A DNA stretch of 64,000 bases from CAWCPR01 sp963797475 (GTDB taxonomy: Bacteria; Chloroflexota; Anaerolineae; Anaerolineales; UBA4823). The stretch is from positions 2,790,001-2,854,000 of the forward strand of contig CAWCPR010000001.1 of assembly GCA_963797475.1 (NCBI GenBank), in the 5' to 3' direction. A model generated the notes under the pieces. It was not told the DNA's origin. It saw nothing but the letters and a program-made list of their open reading frames with translations, and did no database searches. Made by a program: the position numbers and the translations under genes. Positions 41,693 through 49,309 of this stretch are shown here, one piece after another; the stretch's first letter is position 1, and the number at the start of each line of letters is the position of its first letter.

Positions 41693-41977
41693 TTAAAAGC
41701 CAGTAATGGAAAAGATCATAGCCCATTTGTGCCTTTGCTGGTTCTCTTTCCAAGCCTCGAGCGAGAGCGCGGCAACTCCTACATGGTAACCAAGCCAGAA
41801 CCGGTCCCTGGGAGCCGGGTCAGGGGGATGGTAGGTAAGCGCTGAGAGTGCATCCAGGAAAATGTGGGAATAAACGCCCAGCAGCGCGATCACGAGACCC
41901 CGGATATAACCGGGTTTAATATCCGGCACAGCCTGGTCGATCAGCACACCCGTTGTTAAATGCGTTGGCGTTTGCAC
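41693..41977 (-). CDS. Small membrane-associated protein, possibly C-terminally truncated
   Basis: Starting from the GTG at 41977 it encodes about 94 residues: QTPTHLTTGVLIDQAVPD, a hydrophobic helix with a His/Asp pair (ALLGVYSHIFLDALSALTYHPPD), then RFWLGYHVGVAAL and HKWAMIFSITGF. The His and Asp recall metal-dependent membrane hydrolases of the YdjM-like type, and the ending looks abrupt, as if a longer C-terminus were lost. Function is unknown. It lies between the MarR and nuclease genes in one unit. Confidence 0.55.
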   Translation of the reverse strand: MQTPTHLTTGVLIDQAVPDIKPGYIRGLVIALLGVYSHIFLDALSALTYHPPDPAPRDRFWLGYHVGVAALSLEAWKENQQRHKWAMIFSITGF

Positions 41978-42005
41978 TTTTGCGCTTCGATTGAATGATG
42001 CAGGA

Positions 42006-42521
42006 TCATTGTTCCGCAACAGCTCGCAGCACCCGGTAGAGGATGGCGCTCGCCTGGCGCAGGTCAGCCTCCCCAATCTCGGCGCCCGATGCATCGGCCC
42101 ACTCCCGCTGCGCTTTTTGGATTTGGCGCAGTACGGATAGGCCTTGAGGTGTGAGGCGCAGGAGTTTGGACCGGCGATGCCTGGGATTCTCCTCGTAGAC
42201 GGCGAGCCCATCCCGTACGAGCAGGTCCGCCACACGCTGCACGCTCTGGCGGGCCAGCCTCAGCCCACGTGCGATTTGCGCTACCGAAGCCGGCGCCGCC
42301 TCGACAGCTTCGAGAACCAGCCAGCGAGCGAGAGTCTGGCCTGAGGGCTCTGCCAGCTTATCCCCGGCGGTGGTGAAATACCGGACCAGATGGACGACCT
42401 GATCCACGAGTGTGGTGAAGGCCTCTCCGGCAGGTGAGCGCTGGGATGGGACAGCCGAAACATCCATGCTTTCTGATTGAAACTTGGCAGTATGCTGTCG
42501 TTGTGGTTGACGAGTTGACAT
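42006..42521 (-). CDS. MarR-family regulator
   Basis: 171 residues with a winged helix (WLVLEAVEAAPASVAQIARGLRLARQSVQRVADLLVRDGLA, wing NPRHRRSKLLRLTPQGL) and dimerising helices on each side. An inverted repeat overlaps its start codon and -10 box, implying autorepression. It is the first gene of the unit with the small membrane protein and the nuclease, a combination for which I know no precedent in function. Confidence 0.87.
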   Translation of the reverse strand: MSTRQPQRQHTAKFQSESMDVSAVPSQRSPAGEAFTTLVDQVVHLVRYFTTAGDKLAEPSGQTLARWLVLEAVEAAPASVAQIARGLRLARQSVQRVADLLVRDGLAVYEENPRHRRSKLLRLTPQGLSVLRQIQKAQREWADASGAEIGEADLRQASAILYRVLRAVAEQ

Positions 42522-42537
42522 GACAGTATTATGTCAT
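42520..42537 (-). promoter_or_regulatory. MarR operator over promoter and start codon
   Basis: ATGACA (42520-42525) and TGTCAT (42532-42537) are perfect arms six bases apart. On the minus strand TTGCGC, 17 bases, CATAAT (the latter at 42528-42533) gives a promoter whose start point coincides with the ATG at 42521, so the mRNA would be leaderless. Confidence 0.6.
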
Positions 42538-42665
42538 ATTTTGAGCAAATGCGCAAGCCCTGGTACGAGATGGGTGACAAGGTAGCAAGGAATAAGAGAT
42601 CAACATTGGGGCCGAGGGCGTTTAACTCTCGGCCCTGTGCCGGTGAGCGATGCTCAGCAGCGTAA

Positions 42666-43199
42666 TTACTGGCTCCTCCCGCCAACCCTGTGATTATTGA
42701 AATTCAAGACGACTGGTATTTTTATGGAAGGTTGTAATCTCCAATTTAGAGCCAGTCCTTTTTCCCCAGGCTTGCGTTTCTGGGCCGAGCTCGCTTCGAG
42801 CCGCTCGCGATAGTAATCCAATATACGCGGGGCGATGACTTTCCAGTCGTAGCGCTGGGCGGTGCGCCGGCCTTTGGCTGCCATGCGGCTGCGCATCTGT
42901 GGGTCCTCCAGCAAAGCTGTGATCGCCTCGGCGATCGCCATTTCGTTCTCGGGCTCGACCAGCAAGCCTTCCTGGTTGTGGGTGAGCACGCTGCGATACC
43001 CGGCGATGTCCGAGGCGACGACTGGCAAACCGGCTGCCATGGCTTCTAACAGAATGATACCGAAGCTCTCCGAGCCGGTTGAAGGAGCGGAGAAGATTGT
43101 CGCCGTCCGGTAGTAGCGCGGCAGATCCTCGCTTGAGACCTTCCCGATGAAACGGATTGATCCATGAGTCCGCGGAATGGCTTTTTTTAGCTTTGACAA
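42666..43199 (-). pseudogene. C-terminal half of a GT4 glycosyltransferase (PimA-like)
   Basis: IRFIGKVSSEDLPRYYRTAT, APSTGSESFGIILLEAMAAGLPVVASD (donor-site Glu motif EX7E) and GLLVEPENEMAIAEAI match the donor-binding half of family 4 mannosyl- or glucosyltransferases. The acceptor domain, about 190 residues, is missing; the first 13 residues from the ATG do not fit the family. A tail of about 45 residues after the domain is also atypical. Confidence 0.7.
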
Positions 43200-43309
43200 A
43201 CCTGTTTCTGGGTGCTATGCTATTGGCTGCAGGATAAGGTCGCGAGCCACTTTCCTAATGAAATACCGTTAGGCAGTGAGAAGGCGTGGGGGAAAGGAGG
43301 ATATATCGA

Positions 43310-44095
43310 ATGAATGAAGTGGAGATCATCCCAAATGAATCGACTCCGGCCCTGGAACTCATCGGGCTGAGCAAAACCTTTGGTGAGACTGTCGCCGCCG
43401 ACCGGGTGAACCTGAGTGTGCCACACGGCTCATTTTTCGGGTTGGTCGGGCCAAATGGCGCCGGGAAAACCACAACCCTGTCAATGGCAGTAGGCCTGCT
43501 GCGTCCCGATGCGGGGAGCGCACGGATTTTTGGCGTCGACATGTGGGCTGAGCCCAGCCGCGCCAAGGCTCTGATCGGGGTACTTCCGGATGGCATGGCG
43601 CTGCCGGAACGGCTCACGGGGCGCGAAGCTTTGACCTATCTCGGGCTGCTGCGAGGCCTGGACGAAAAAACAGTTGCACATCGCGCCGGTGAGCTGCTAG
43701 CAGTCTTAGAACTGGCTGATGCGGAAAAGACGCTCCTGATCCAATATTCGGCTGGTATGCGCAAGAAGATCGGCTTGGCCCTGGCGTTGCTGCACAGCCC
43801 GAGGCTGTTGATCCTCGACGAACCGTTCGAAGCCGTCGATCCGATCTCGGTCTCTACGATTAAAACGATCCTGCAAAGGTTCGTGGCATCCGGCGGCTCT
43901 GTGATCATGTCCAGCCATGTCATGCCGTTGGTCGAGCAAATCTGCGATCATGTCGCGATCCTCGCCAAAGGGCGTGTGATCGCCGCTGGCGCAGTAGATC
44001 AAGTCCGTGGCGATCAGAGCCTGGAGGCGGTGTTCGTAGAACTCGTCGGCGCTCGTGTCAGCGGAGAGGAGGGGTTATCTTGGTTGGCATCCTGA
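43310..44095 (+). CDS. ABC exporter ATP-binding protein
   Basis: A 261-residue ATPase of the exporter (CcmA/NodI-like) type: Walker A GPNGAGKT, Q-loop region GVLPDGMALPERLTG, signature YSAGMRKK, Walker B LLILDEPFEAVD and H-loop MSSHVMPL. All catalytic residues are intact; only the second signature residue differs from LSGGQ. The GGAGG site six bases upstream of the ATG at 43310 fixes the start. Its 3' end overlaps the permease gene by 16 bases. Confidence 0.9.
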   Translation: MNEVEIIPNESTPALELIGLSKTFGETVAADRVNLSVPHGSFFGLVGPNGAGKTTTLSMAVGLLRPDAGSARIFGVDMWAEPSRAKALIGVLPDGMALPERLTGREALTYLGLLRGLDEKTVAHRAGELLAVLELADAEKTLLIQYSAGMRKKIGLALALLHSPRLLILDEPFEAVDPISVSTIKTILQRFVASGGSVIMSSHVMPLVEQICDHVAILAKGRVIAAGAVDQVRGDQSLEAVFVELVGARVSGEEGLSWLAS

Positions 44096-45987
44096 TCCGG
44101 ATGAACCTGGCGATGCAGCGAAACTCACGCAGCGGAATGTATATCTTCTGGGTTATCGTTGGATTCATCCTTGCCTTGGGCACCCTGGTGCTGAGCGTGA
44201 TCAAAAAGGATACCCCGGTCATCCTGGTAGATCTATTGGCTTCAGCGTTCGCTGCCTGGACTCTGTTCCTGGCGATCGCGCCGGTGTTCGGCGGGGGAGG
44301 CGGCGGGATCCGACCGGAACATTTCGCGCTGCTGCCGATTCCGCCGCGCCGCCTGGCGGTCGGGCTGGCCGGCGCAGCGATCGTTGGGGTTGCGCCTGCT
44401 ATCGCGCTGGTCGCTTTCGCAGCGCTCGTCATTTATGGATTCCAGCTCGGCCTCGTCCCGGGCCTGGTCGGCGTACTTGCCGCGCTCCTGCAATTGCTTC
44501 TCGCGGTATTGCTGGCGCGCCTGGTATACACCCTGATGGGCGCAGCCATGCAAACACGCCTGGGGATGGAACTCGTAGCGCTGCAATTTGCGTTATTTCT
44601 TGCAGCGGTGAGCGTGGGGTGGTTCGTCATTCAACCGGTCGCCGGACAGATTGACCAGATACTGGCTGAAGGATGGCCCCCGCTAATCGCCAGCCTCTTT
44701 CGCCTCCTTCCATCGGGCTGGGGATTGATCGCCGTAGAGGCCGCCGGTATAGAAGATTGGGGGCTGGCGCTGGTCGTATTCCTTGGCTTTGCAGTGTTGA
44801 TCGGGGGCTTGCTGCTGGTGTGGGCTGCGCTGCTCGTGCGCCGCACGACCTCGAAACCCGCCAGCTACGCCGTTCGCAGCAGACCCACGTCCAGTCAGGC
44901 CGCCCATTTTCCCGGGCTGCCCGCCACTCGAGTTGGCGCGGTGATCTCCAAGGAACTCAACACCTGGAGGCGAGATCCATGGCGCGCCCTCAATCTCCGC
45001 ATTGCGCTTTGGACAGGCCTGCTCATCGGCGCACTTCCCCTGCTGATCGGATGGGTAGATTTTCTCCCTTTCGTGGGTGTCCTCATCGTTCTCATGGGCG
45101 GCGCAGTTTCCGGAAACCTGTATGGCGGGGATGGCAGCGCGCTTTGGCAGACTCTCTTGACCCCGGGCGCCGAACGGATCGATGTGCGTGGCAGGCAGTG
45201 GGCCTGGCTGTTGATCTTTGCGCCGGTTTCTATTTTTGCCACCGTTGTTTTCACCCTGCTCAGTGGACACAACTGGACATGGCCGCTCGTGCTGTCGCTG
45301 CTGTTCGCCTTGCTCGGGGGGACCGCCGGGCTCGCGCCGCTTTTCTCCGTATGGTTTCCCTCCCCGGGGATCGACCCCAACCTGCGCCAGAACCCGATGG
45401 ACTCCTCCGGGGGTACGCTGAACGAGATCATCCTCATGCCCTGGCTGGCGGCTGTCACCGCTCTGCCTGCCGCCAGCGTCGTAGGGATCGGATTGCTGCT
45501 AGATGATCCTTTAATTCAATGGGCCGGCCTGCCGGTTGGAATTGGCACGGGTGCATTATTCGCCTGGTGGCTGGGGCGCATCGCCTACCGGCGGCTGGAG
45601 AGGAGAGGCCCTGAACTGCTCAATCTTTTGCTCAAAGGATCGACTCCTCGGGGAAAAATCGAGGACGACGACATTTCAAAAAGGGCCTGGAAGGAGCTGC
45701 CTGTATGGAAGAAAGTGATCGTTTGGATTTGCGGGGGGCTTTTCTGGATTCCGCTGTCTGTTCAGGGCATCCTGGCGCTCGTTATGAAGCTTAGTGGAAG
45801 CGGGGGCGGGCCTGCACTCGAGCGCAGTTGGTTCCTTGCGTTTATTCTTCCACCTGAATTTCAGTGGCCCGTGATCATCGCCATGATGGCCCTGGGCGCA
45901 TTCATGGCCTTCATCGCCTTCCAGATTCCCCGAAAACACCTTCAGGAAATGCAGCGACGAGAGGGCGCTGCTTTAAAGGACCAGTAA
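44080..45987 (+). CDS. Large ABC exporter permease
   Basis: 635 residues with about 12 hydrophobic helices in two halves, separated by a cytoplasmic stretch (about 250-300, RTTSKPASYAVRSRPTSSQ). It is an ABC-2-like permease in which two half-permeases appear joined, needing one polypeptide per ATPase dimer. A Gly5 run at residues about 71-75 lies in the first half. It starts with TTG inside the ATPase gene. The exported substrate is unknown. Confidence 0.85.
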   Translation: MVGILIRMNLAMQRNSRSGMYIFWVIVGFILALGTLVLSVIKKDTPVILVDLLASAFAAWTLFLAIAPVFGGGGGGIRPEHFALLPIPPRRLAVGLAGAAIVGVAPAIALVAFAALVIYGFQLGLVPGLVGVLAALLQLLLAVLLARLVYTLMGAAMQTRLGMELVALQFALFLAAVSVGWFVIQPVAGQIDQILAEGWPPLIASLFRLLPSGWGLIAVEAAGIEDWGLALVVFLGFAVLIGGLLLVWAALLVRRTTSKPASYAVRSRPTSSQAAHFPGLPATRVGAVISKELNTWRRDPWRALNLRIALWTGLLIGALPLLIGWVDFLPFVGVLIVLMGGAVSGNLYGGDGSALWQTLLTPGAERIDVRGRQWAWLLIFAPVSIFATVVFTLLSGHNWTWPLVLSLLFALLGGTAGLAPLFSVWFPSPGIDPNLRQNPMDSSGGTLNEIILMPWLAAVTALPAASVVGIGLLLDDPLIQWAGLPVGIGTGALFAWWLGRIAYRRLERRGPELLNLLLKGSTPRGKIEDDDISKRAWKELPVWKKVIVWICGGLFWIPLSVQGILALVMKLSGSGGGPALERSWFLAFILPPEFQWPVIIAMMALGAFMAFIAFQIPRKHLQEMQRREGAALKDQ

Positions 45988-46067
45988 CCCCTCTGCGCCG
46001 GGTGGGATTGTGTGAAACTCAAATCTTTGAGGTAAGGGTGACCAGGGTAAACCAGCCTCTTGAAAGC

Positions 46068-46113
46068 TTGACAAAAAAGATGAATACCGTTATAATTCCG
46101 AATAATGTTCGGA
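46068..46113 (+). promoter_or_regulatory. Consensus promoter and operator of the TetR gene
   Basis: TTGACA (46068-46073), 17 bases, TATAAT (46091-46096): full consensus. TCCGAA-TAATG-TTCGGA (46097-46113) follows at once and would cover the start of transcription. Confidence 0.8.
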
Positions 46114-46138
46114 TATTTAATCACGTTAGGAAGGGACG

Positions 46139-46735
46139 ATGCAGAAACCTCGCCAACGCCGCCAAGAACGCACCCAACAGTCTATCCTGGACGCCGCACG
46201 GCAGATCATCACCCAGCAGGGAGCCAGCCAGCTCTCCATGCGGGCGATCGCCGAGCGGATCGACTACAGCCCGGCCGGGTTGTATGAATATTTCAACAGC
46301 AAGGAGGAAATCCTTCAGGCGCTCTCCACGCAGGGCCACGTGCGCCTGCGTGACCACCTGCTCCAGGTGGACACGGACCTGCCTCCCGCCGATTACCTGC
46401 TGGCCCTCGGCCTGGCGTATATCGAGTTTGCCCGGACCAACCCGGACTATTACCTGCTGATGTTCACCACGCCGCCTGCCCCGGCCAGTATCGAGAGAAT
46501 GCTCAGTGAATCCTCTTCCTACCCGGTGCTGCTGGAGGCGATCCGCCGCGGCCTGGAGGCCGGGGTCTTCCGGGCGCGGGCAAATTATGGCCTGGCCGAG
46601 ATGACGTACTCAGCCTGGGCGCTGGTTCACGGCATTGCCATGCTGCGCATCACTTATCTGGTCGAACTTCCAATGGATCTCGCAGCCACCGAACGGGAAG
46701 CTTTGCAGGCGTTCGGCCGCGGCCTTCAAGCGTGA
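46139..46735 (+). CDS. TetR-family regulator
   Basis: 198 residues: an N-terminal HTH (TQQSILDAARQIITQQGASQLSMRAIAERIDYSPAGLYEYFNSKEEIL) and a helical ligand domain of the TetR_C-33 type (FARTNPDYYLLMF, LAEMTYSAWALVHGIAML). Matching inverted repeats occur before this gene and before the membrane-protein gene downstream, so it probably represses both. An AGGAAGGG site precedes the ATG. Confidence 0.9.
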   Translation: MQKPRQRRQERTQQSILDAARQIITQQGASQLSMRAIAERIDYSPAGLYEYFNSKEEILQALSTQGHVRLRDHLLQVDTDLPPADYLLALGLAYIEFARTNPDYYLLMFTTPPAPASIERMLSESSSYPVLLEAIRRGLEAGVFRARANYGLAEMTYSAWALVHGIAMLRITYLVELPMDLAATEREALQAFGRGLQA

Positions 46736-46752
46736 TGTTTTTTTGCTTGTGC

Positions 46753-46769
46753 CTGAACAATGTTAGGAT
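46753..46769. promoter_or_regulatory. Second TetR-type operator
   Basis: CTGAACAATGTTAGGAT matches CCGAATAATGTTCGGAT at 46098-46114 in 14 of 17 bases, including the central AATGTT. It lies between the TetR gene and the membrane-protein gene. Confidence 0.6.
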
Positions 46770-46803
46770 TTCGTATATCGTTTGGTTAATAACAAGGAGT
46801 TTA

Positions 46804-47361
46804 ATGATGGATATTCATTCCATGCACACAATTTTCATTGCCCTGCACGCCGCATCCGGCGTGGTCAGTTTTATCACAGGCAGCTTGCTCATCTCACTTC
46901 CCCGGCAGGTCGCGAACCGGCGGTTGTTTGGCCTGTATGCAGGATTCCTCAGCGGGTTGGTCGTTTTCCTGGCGGGCGCCATCCTGGTGTACTGGGGGCA
47001 GTATTCGACGATCGAGCGGATTCTTTTTCCCAGTTTGTTTGGCCTGGGATTGTATATGCTCTACCGGGCTGGCAGAGCGTACCAGTTGCTCGGTAACCAG
47101 CAGGAGAACTGGGAGCAAGCAGCCATTGAGCACATTGGCTTTACGCTTATTTCGTTGTTCGAGGGCTTCATTATCGTAACGGTATTAAACTCGGGCGGCC
47201 CGGCCTGGCTTGTCGCACTGGTTGCTCCCCTTGGAGTCGTCCTTGGACGCTGGGCTGTTGGTCGCGCGCAACGAAGGGTAATGCCCAGGTCCCTGGCTAA
47301 TTCAACCGCATCGGTCACGCCCCCTCTGATGAATAACGAGAAGGCCTCGAGACGGCGGTGA
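46804..47361 (+). CDS. Four-helix membrane protein under TetR control
   Basis: About 185 residues with helices FIALHAASGVVSFITGSLLI, LSGLVVFLAGAILVYW, LFPSLFGLGLYMLY and WLVALVAPLGVVLG. The first helix has a conserved-looking HAASG motif like DUF2306-type or haem-binding membrane proteins, but I cannot assign it. AAGGAG precedes the double ATG at 46804/46807. The last 45 bases overlap the NadE remnant on the other strand. Confidence 0.78.
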   Translation: MMDIHSMHTIFIALHAASGVVSFITGSLLISLPRQVANRRLFGLYAGFLSGLVVFLAGAILVYWGQYSTIERILFPSLFGLGLYMLYRAGRAYQLLGNQQENWEQAAIEHIGFTLISLFEGFIIVTVLNSGGPAWLVALVAPLGVVLGRWAVGRAQRRVMPRSLANSTASVTPPLMNNEKASRRR

Positions 47362-47506
47362 CATTATGGAGATCGTCCTGTAAGTCGACGAAACCCATGA
47401 TGGTGGTCAAACTCCGGCTCCGCTCGACGACCTGATCCAAAGCGCGCAGGTTGGCTTCGATAAAATCGGTGCGCAGAAGCAGCTCCTCTGAAAAAAGGAA
47501 GCTCAT
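47315..47506 (-). pseudogene. Scrap of the amidase domain of glutamine-dependent NAD synthetase
   Basis: SEELLLRTDFIEANLRALDQVVERSRSLTTIMGFVDLQDDLHN closely matches the second and third segments of the nitrilase-like domain of NadE. Only about 45 residues survive; flanking sequence on both sides is unrelated. The catalytic Glu, Lys and Cys region is not present. Confidence 0.6.
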
Positions 47507-47522
47507 GAACTCCAGGTTGATT

Positions 47523-47741
47523 TTAACCCGGCCAGCTCTTTCGCCGGCGGCTCTCGCCGGTCAGCGGGCGCTTGGCGACCACAAAAGTCTTGTTAGAGCC
47601 ATGGTGCGTGTAAACGCTGACAACACCCCAGCCCTCTTCGCCCCATTGGTTGAGGATGGCTTCCAACTCTCCATCCTTGATCATACTCCAAAAGGAGCCA
47701 AACCCTTCAAGGCGATATTCCCATTGCGTGGTTTCGGCCAT
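47523..47741 (-). CDS. DUF4177-like small protein
   Basis: A 72-residue protein with the pattern WEYRLEGF, then ILNQWGEEGWGVVSVYTHH and NKTFVVAKRPL, that is a strand, helix, GEEGW turn and two strands as in DUF4177. Members are uncharacterised. It starts four bases after the slipin stop, so it is probably translated with it. Confidence 0.75.
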   Translation of the reverse strand: MAETTQWEYRLEGFGSFWSMIKDGELEAILNQWGEEGWGVVSVYTHHGSNKTFVVAKRPLTGESRRRKSWPG

Positions 47742-47744
47742 TAC

Positions 47745-48694
47745 TTACTCCTGGTTGGCGCCCTTATTTGCCTGGCTGAATCCCAAAGATACCAATCCGC
47801 TCATGCTTCCCAAGTTCATGGTTTCGACCGCGCTGCTGGGCACGATGACCAGGGCGCCTTTTTCTTTAACCCCTCGAAGAGCATGTTCATGGCGCGCAGG
47901 TGCAGCGCGGTAGGGTTGTTCTGGTAAGCCTGGGAAGCCTCCGCGAAGCTGTGGGCGATCTGCATCTCGGACTCGCCCAGGATGACGCGTGCCTGGCGCT
48001 CGCGCTCGGCCTGCGCCTGGCGGCTCATGGCGTCTTCCAGGTCCTGGGGGATAACCACATCGCGGATTTCCACCGACTGGACGGTGATGCCCCAGGGTGT
48101 GGTGCGCTGGTCGATGATCTTCTGCAGGTCGGCGTCCATCTTGGCCCTGCCGACCAGGATATCCGCCAGGTTCATCTGGCCGATGATCTCGCGCAGGGCC
48201 GTCTGGGCAGCCCAGGCGATGGCCGGGCGGTAGTCCTCCACTTCCAGGACGGCTTTTTCGGCGTCCCACACCAACCAGAAGAGTACCGCGTCCACGTCGA
48301 CCGGGACGGTGTCCTTCGTCAGAGTCTTTTCGGCGCTGAAAGGGGTCACCATGACGCGGTGGTCGATCCAGTTGGCGACCGTGTCAACGACCGGTACGAT
48401 CCAGAACAGCCCTGGGCCGTACAGTTTCTTGAATTTCCCCAGGCGCAGCACCACGGCCTTCTCCCATTGCGCGGCGATCTTCAGGGCGGTCAGGACGTAC
48501 AGGGCAATCAGGACCATCACGATCGTATACCCGCCCACCAAGAGATCAGAGCCTCCCGCGCTGGCCATCAGGATGGCTCCCAGGAATGCCGCCAGGAAAA
48601 AGAGAATCGAAAAAAAAATCGCGACGCCGCTAATGTGCGGGTTGGGCTGGGTATATGCCGGCTGGCGTTCTGTGCTTTTCATCTTTTTGTTCAT
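47745..48694 (-). pseudogene. Slipin / SPFH-domain protein with frameshift near the C-terminus
   Basis: An N-terminal cytoplasmic tail, two adjacent helices (IFFSILFFLAAFLGAILMAS, IVMVLIALYVLTALK) and a full SPFH domain: EKAVVLRLGKFKKLYGPGLFWIVP, TKDTVPVDVDAVLFW, IIDQRTTPWGITVQSVEIRDVVIP. Slipins form oligomeric membrane scaffolds. The frame breaks after MNMLFEGLK; one A added in the A/T run at 47859-47868 restores KEKGALVIVPSSAVETMNLG and the end. Because only the tail changes, even the shifted product could be partly functional. It is behind a GntR regulator. Confidence 0.8.
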
Positions 48695-48714
48695 TGTCAA
48701 CCTCATCATCTTAT

Positions 48715-49131
48715 TTAATCGTCATCTGTTTCTTCGAACGGCTGGCCTCGCTCTTTCCAGGAGAGGATGTACTGCTCGAAGATTTGGGTAAGCTCGTCTG
48801 GGGAATATCCCAGGTGAGCTGCGTTTGCCAGGTAGCGGCGGGTCAGGCCTTGCATGGCTTCCTGGCGTACTCGTTGGGTGATCTGTTCATCGGGCGGGGC
48901 CAGGATGTAGGTTCCCCGGCCGTGTTGGGTAGAAATCAGGCCGGCCTCATCCAGCAAGCGGTAGGCCCTGGCGATTGTGTTGAAGTTCACCCGAAGATCG
49001 CTGGCCAACTGGCGAACAGTAGGGAGCTGGTCTTCTGGTTGTAATTCGCCGTTGGCGATGAGATTCTTGATCTGGTCCATGATCTGTACGTAGATCGGGA
49101 TCCCAGAACGAAAATCAATTTTGATCCGCAT
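48715..49131 (-). CDS. GntR-family regulator, YtrA subfamily
   Basis: 138 residues with the short GntR winged helix (GIPIYVQIMDQIKNLIANGEL, PTVRQLASDLRVNFNTIARAYRLLDEAGLI, GRGTYI) and a short C-terminal dimer region. AAGGAG lies upstream of the ATG at 49131. It is 20 bases before the slipin gene and shares its direction, so it likely controls itself and the slipin unit through the repeats at 49165-49193. Confidence 0.87.
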   Translation of the reverse strand: MRIKIDFRSGIPIYVQIMDQIKNLIANGELQPEDQLPTVRQLASDLRVNFNTIARAYRLLDEAGLISTQHGRGTYILAPPDEQITQRVRQEAMQGLTRRYLANAAHLGYSPDELTQIFEQYILSWKERGQPFEETDDD

Positions 49132-49164
49132 GCCGCTCCTTCTTAATATTGTAGCATTGTTTGA

Positions 49165-49215
49165 TTGTATAATTGTACCTTTGTATAATTGTATACCATT
49201 ATTCGAGTTTGTCAA
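49165..49215 (-). promoter_or_regulatory. GntR promoter with duplicated 13-bp site
   Basis: TTGTATAATTGTA occurs perfectly at 49165-49177 and 49181-49193. On the minus strand TTGACA (49210-49215), 16 bases, TACAAT (49188-49193) forms a promoter, so one repeat overlaps the -10 box and the other the transcription start. Confidence 0.6.
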
Positions 49216-49242
49216 GAGGGGAATTCGGTTCGGGCAGGAACC

Positions 49243-49276
49243 ACCTGCTGAGCAGCAAACACCTGCTGAACAGCAA
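49243..49276. repeat. Tandem pair of 16-bp palindromic repeats
   Basis: ACCTGCTGAGCAGCAA (49243-49258) and ACCTGCTGAACAGCAA (49261-49276) differ at one base and each holds TGCTG-N2-CAGCA. They lie 33 bases before the aminotransferase start. Confidence 0.6.
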
Positions 49277-49309
49277 CCCGCGGGATTGTTGGAGTAAAAT
49301 GTGAAGGCG

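Noticed and set aside
49243..49276. CRISPR-like spacing of the 16-bp repeats
   Set aside because: Only two units, 2-base gap, internal palindromes and no cas genes anywhere in the window.
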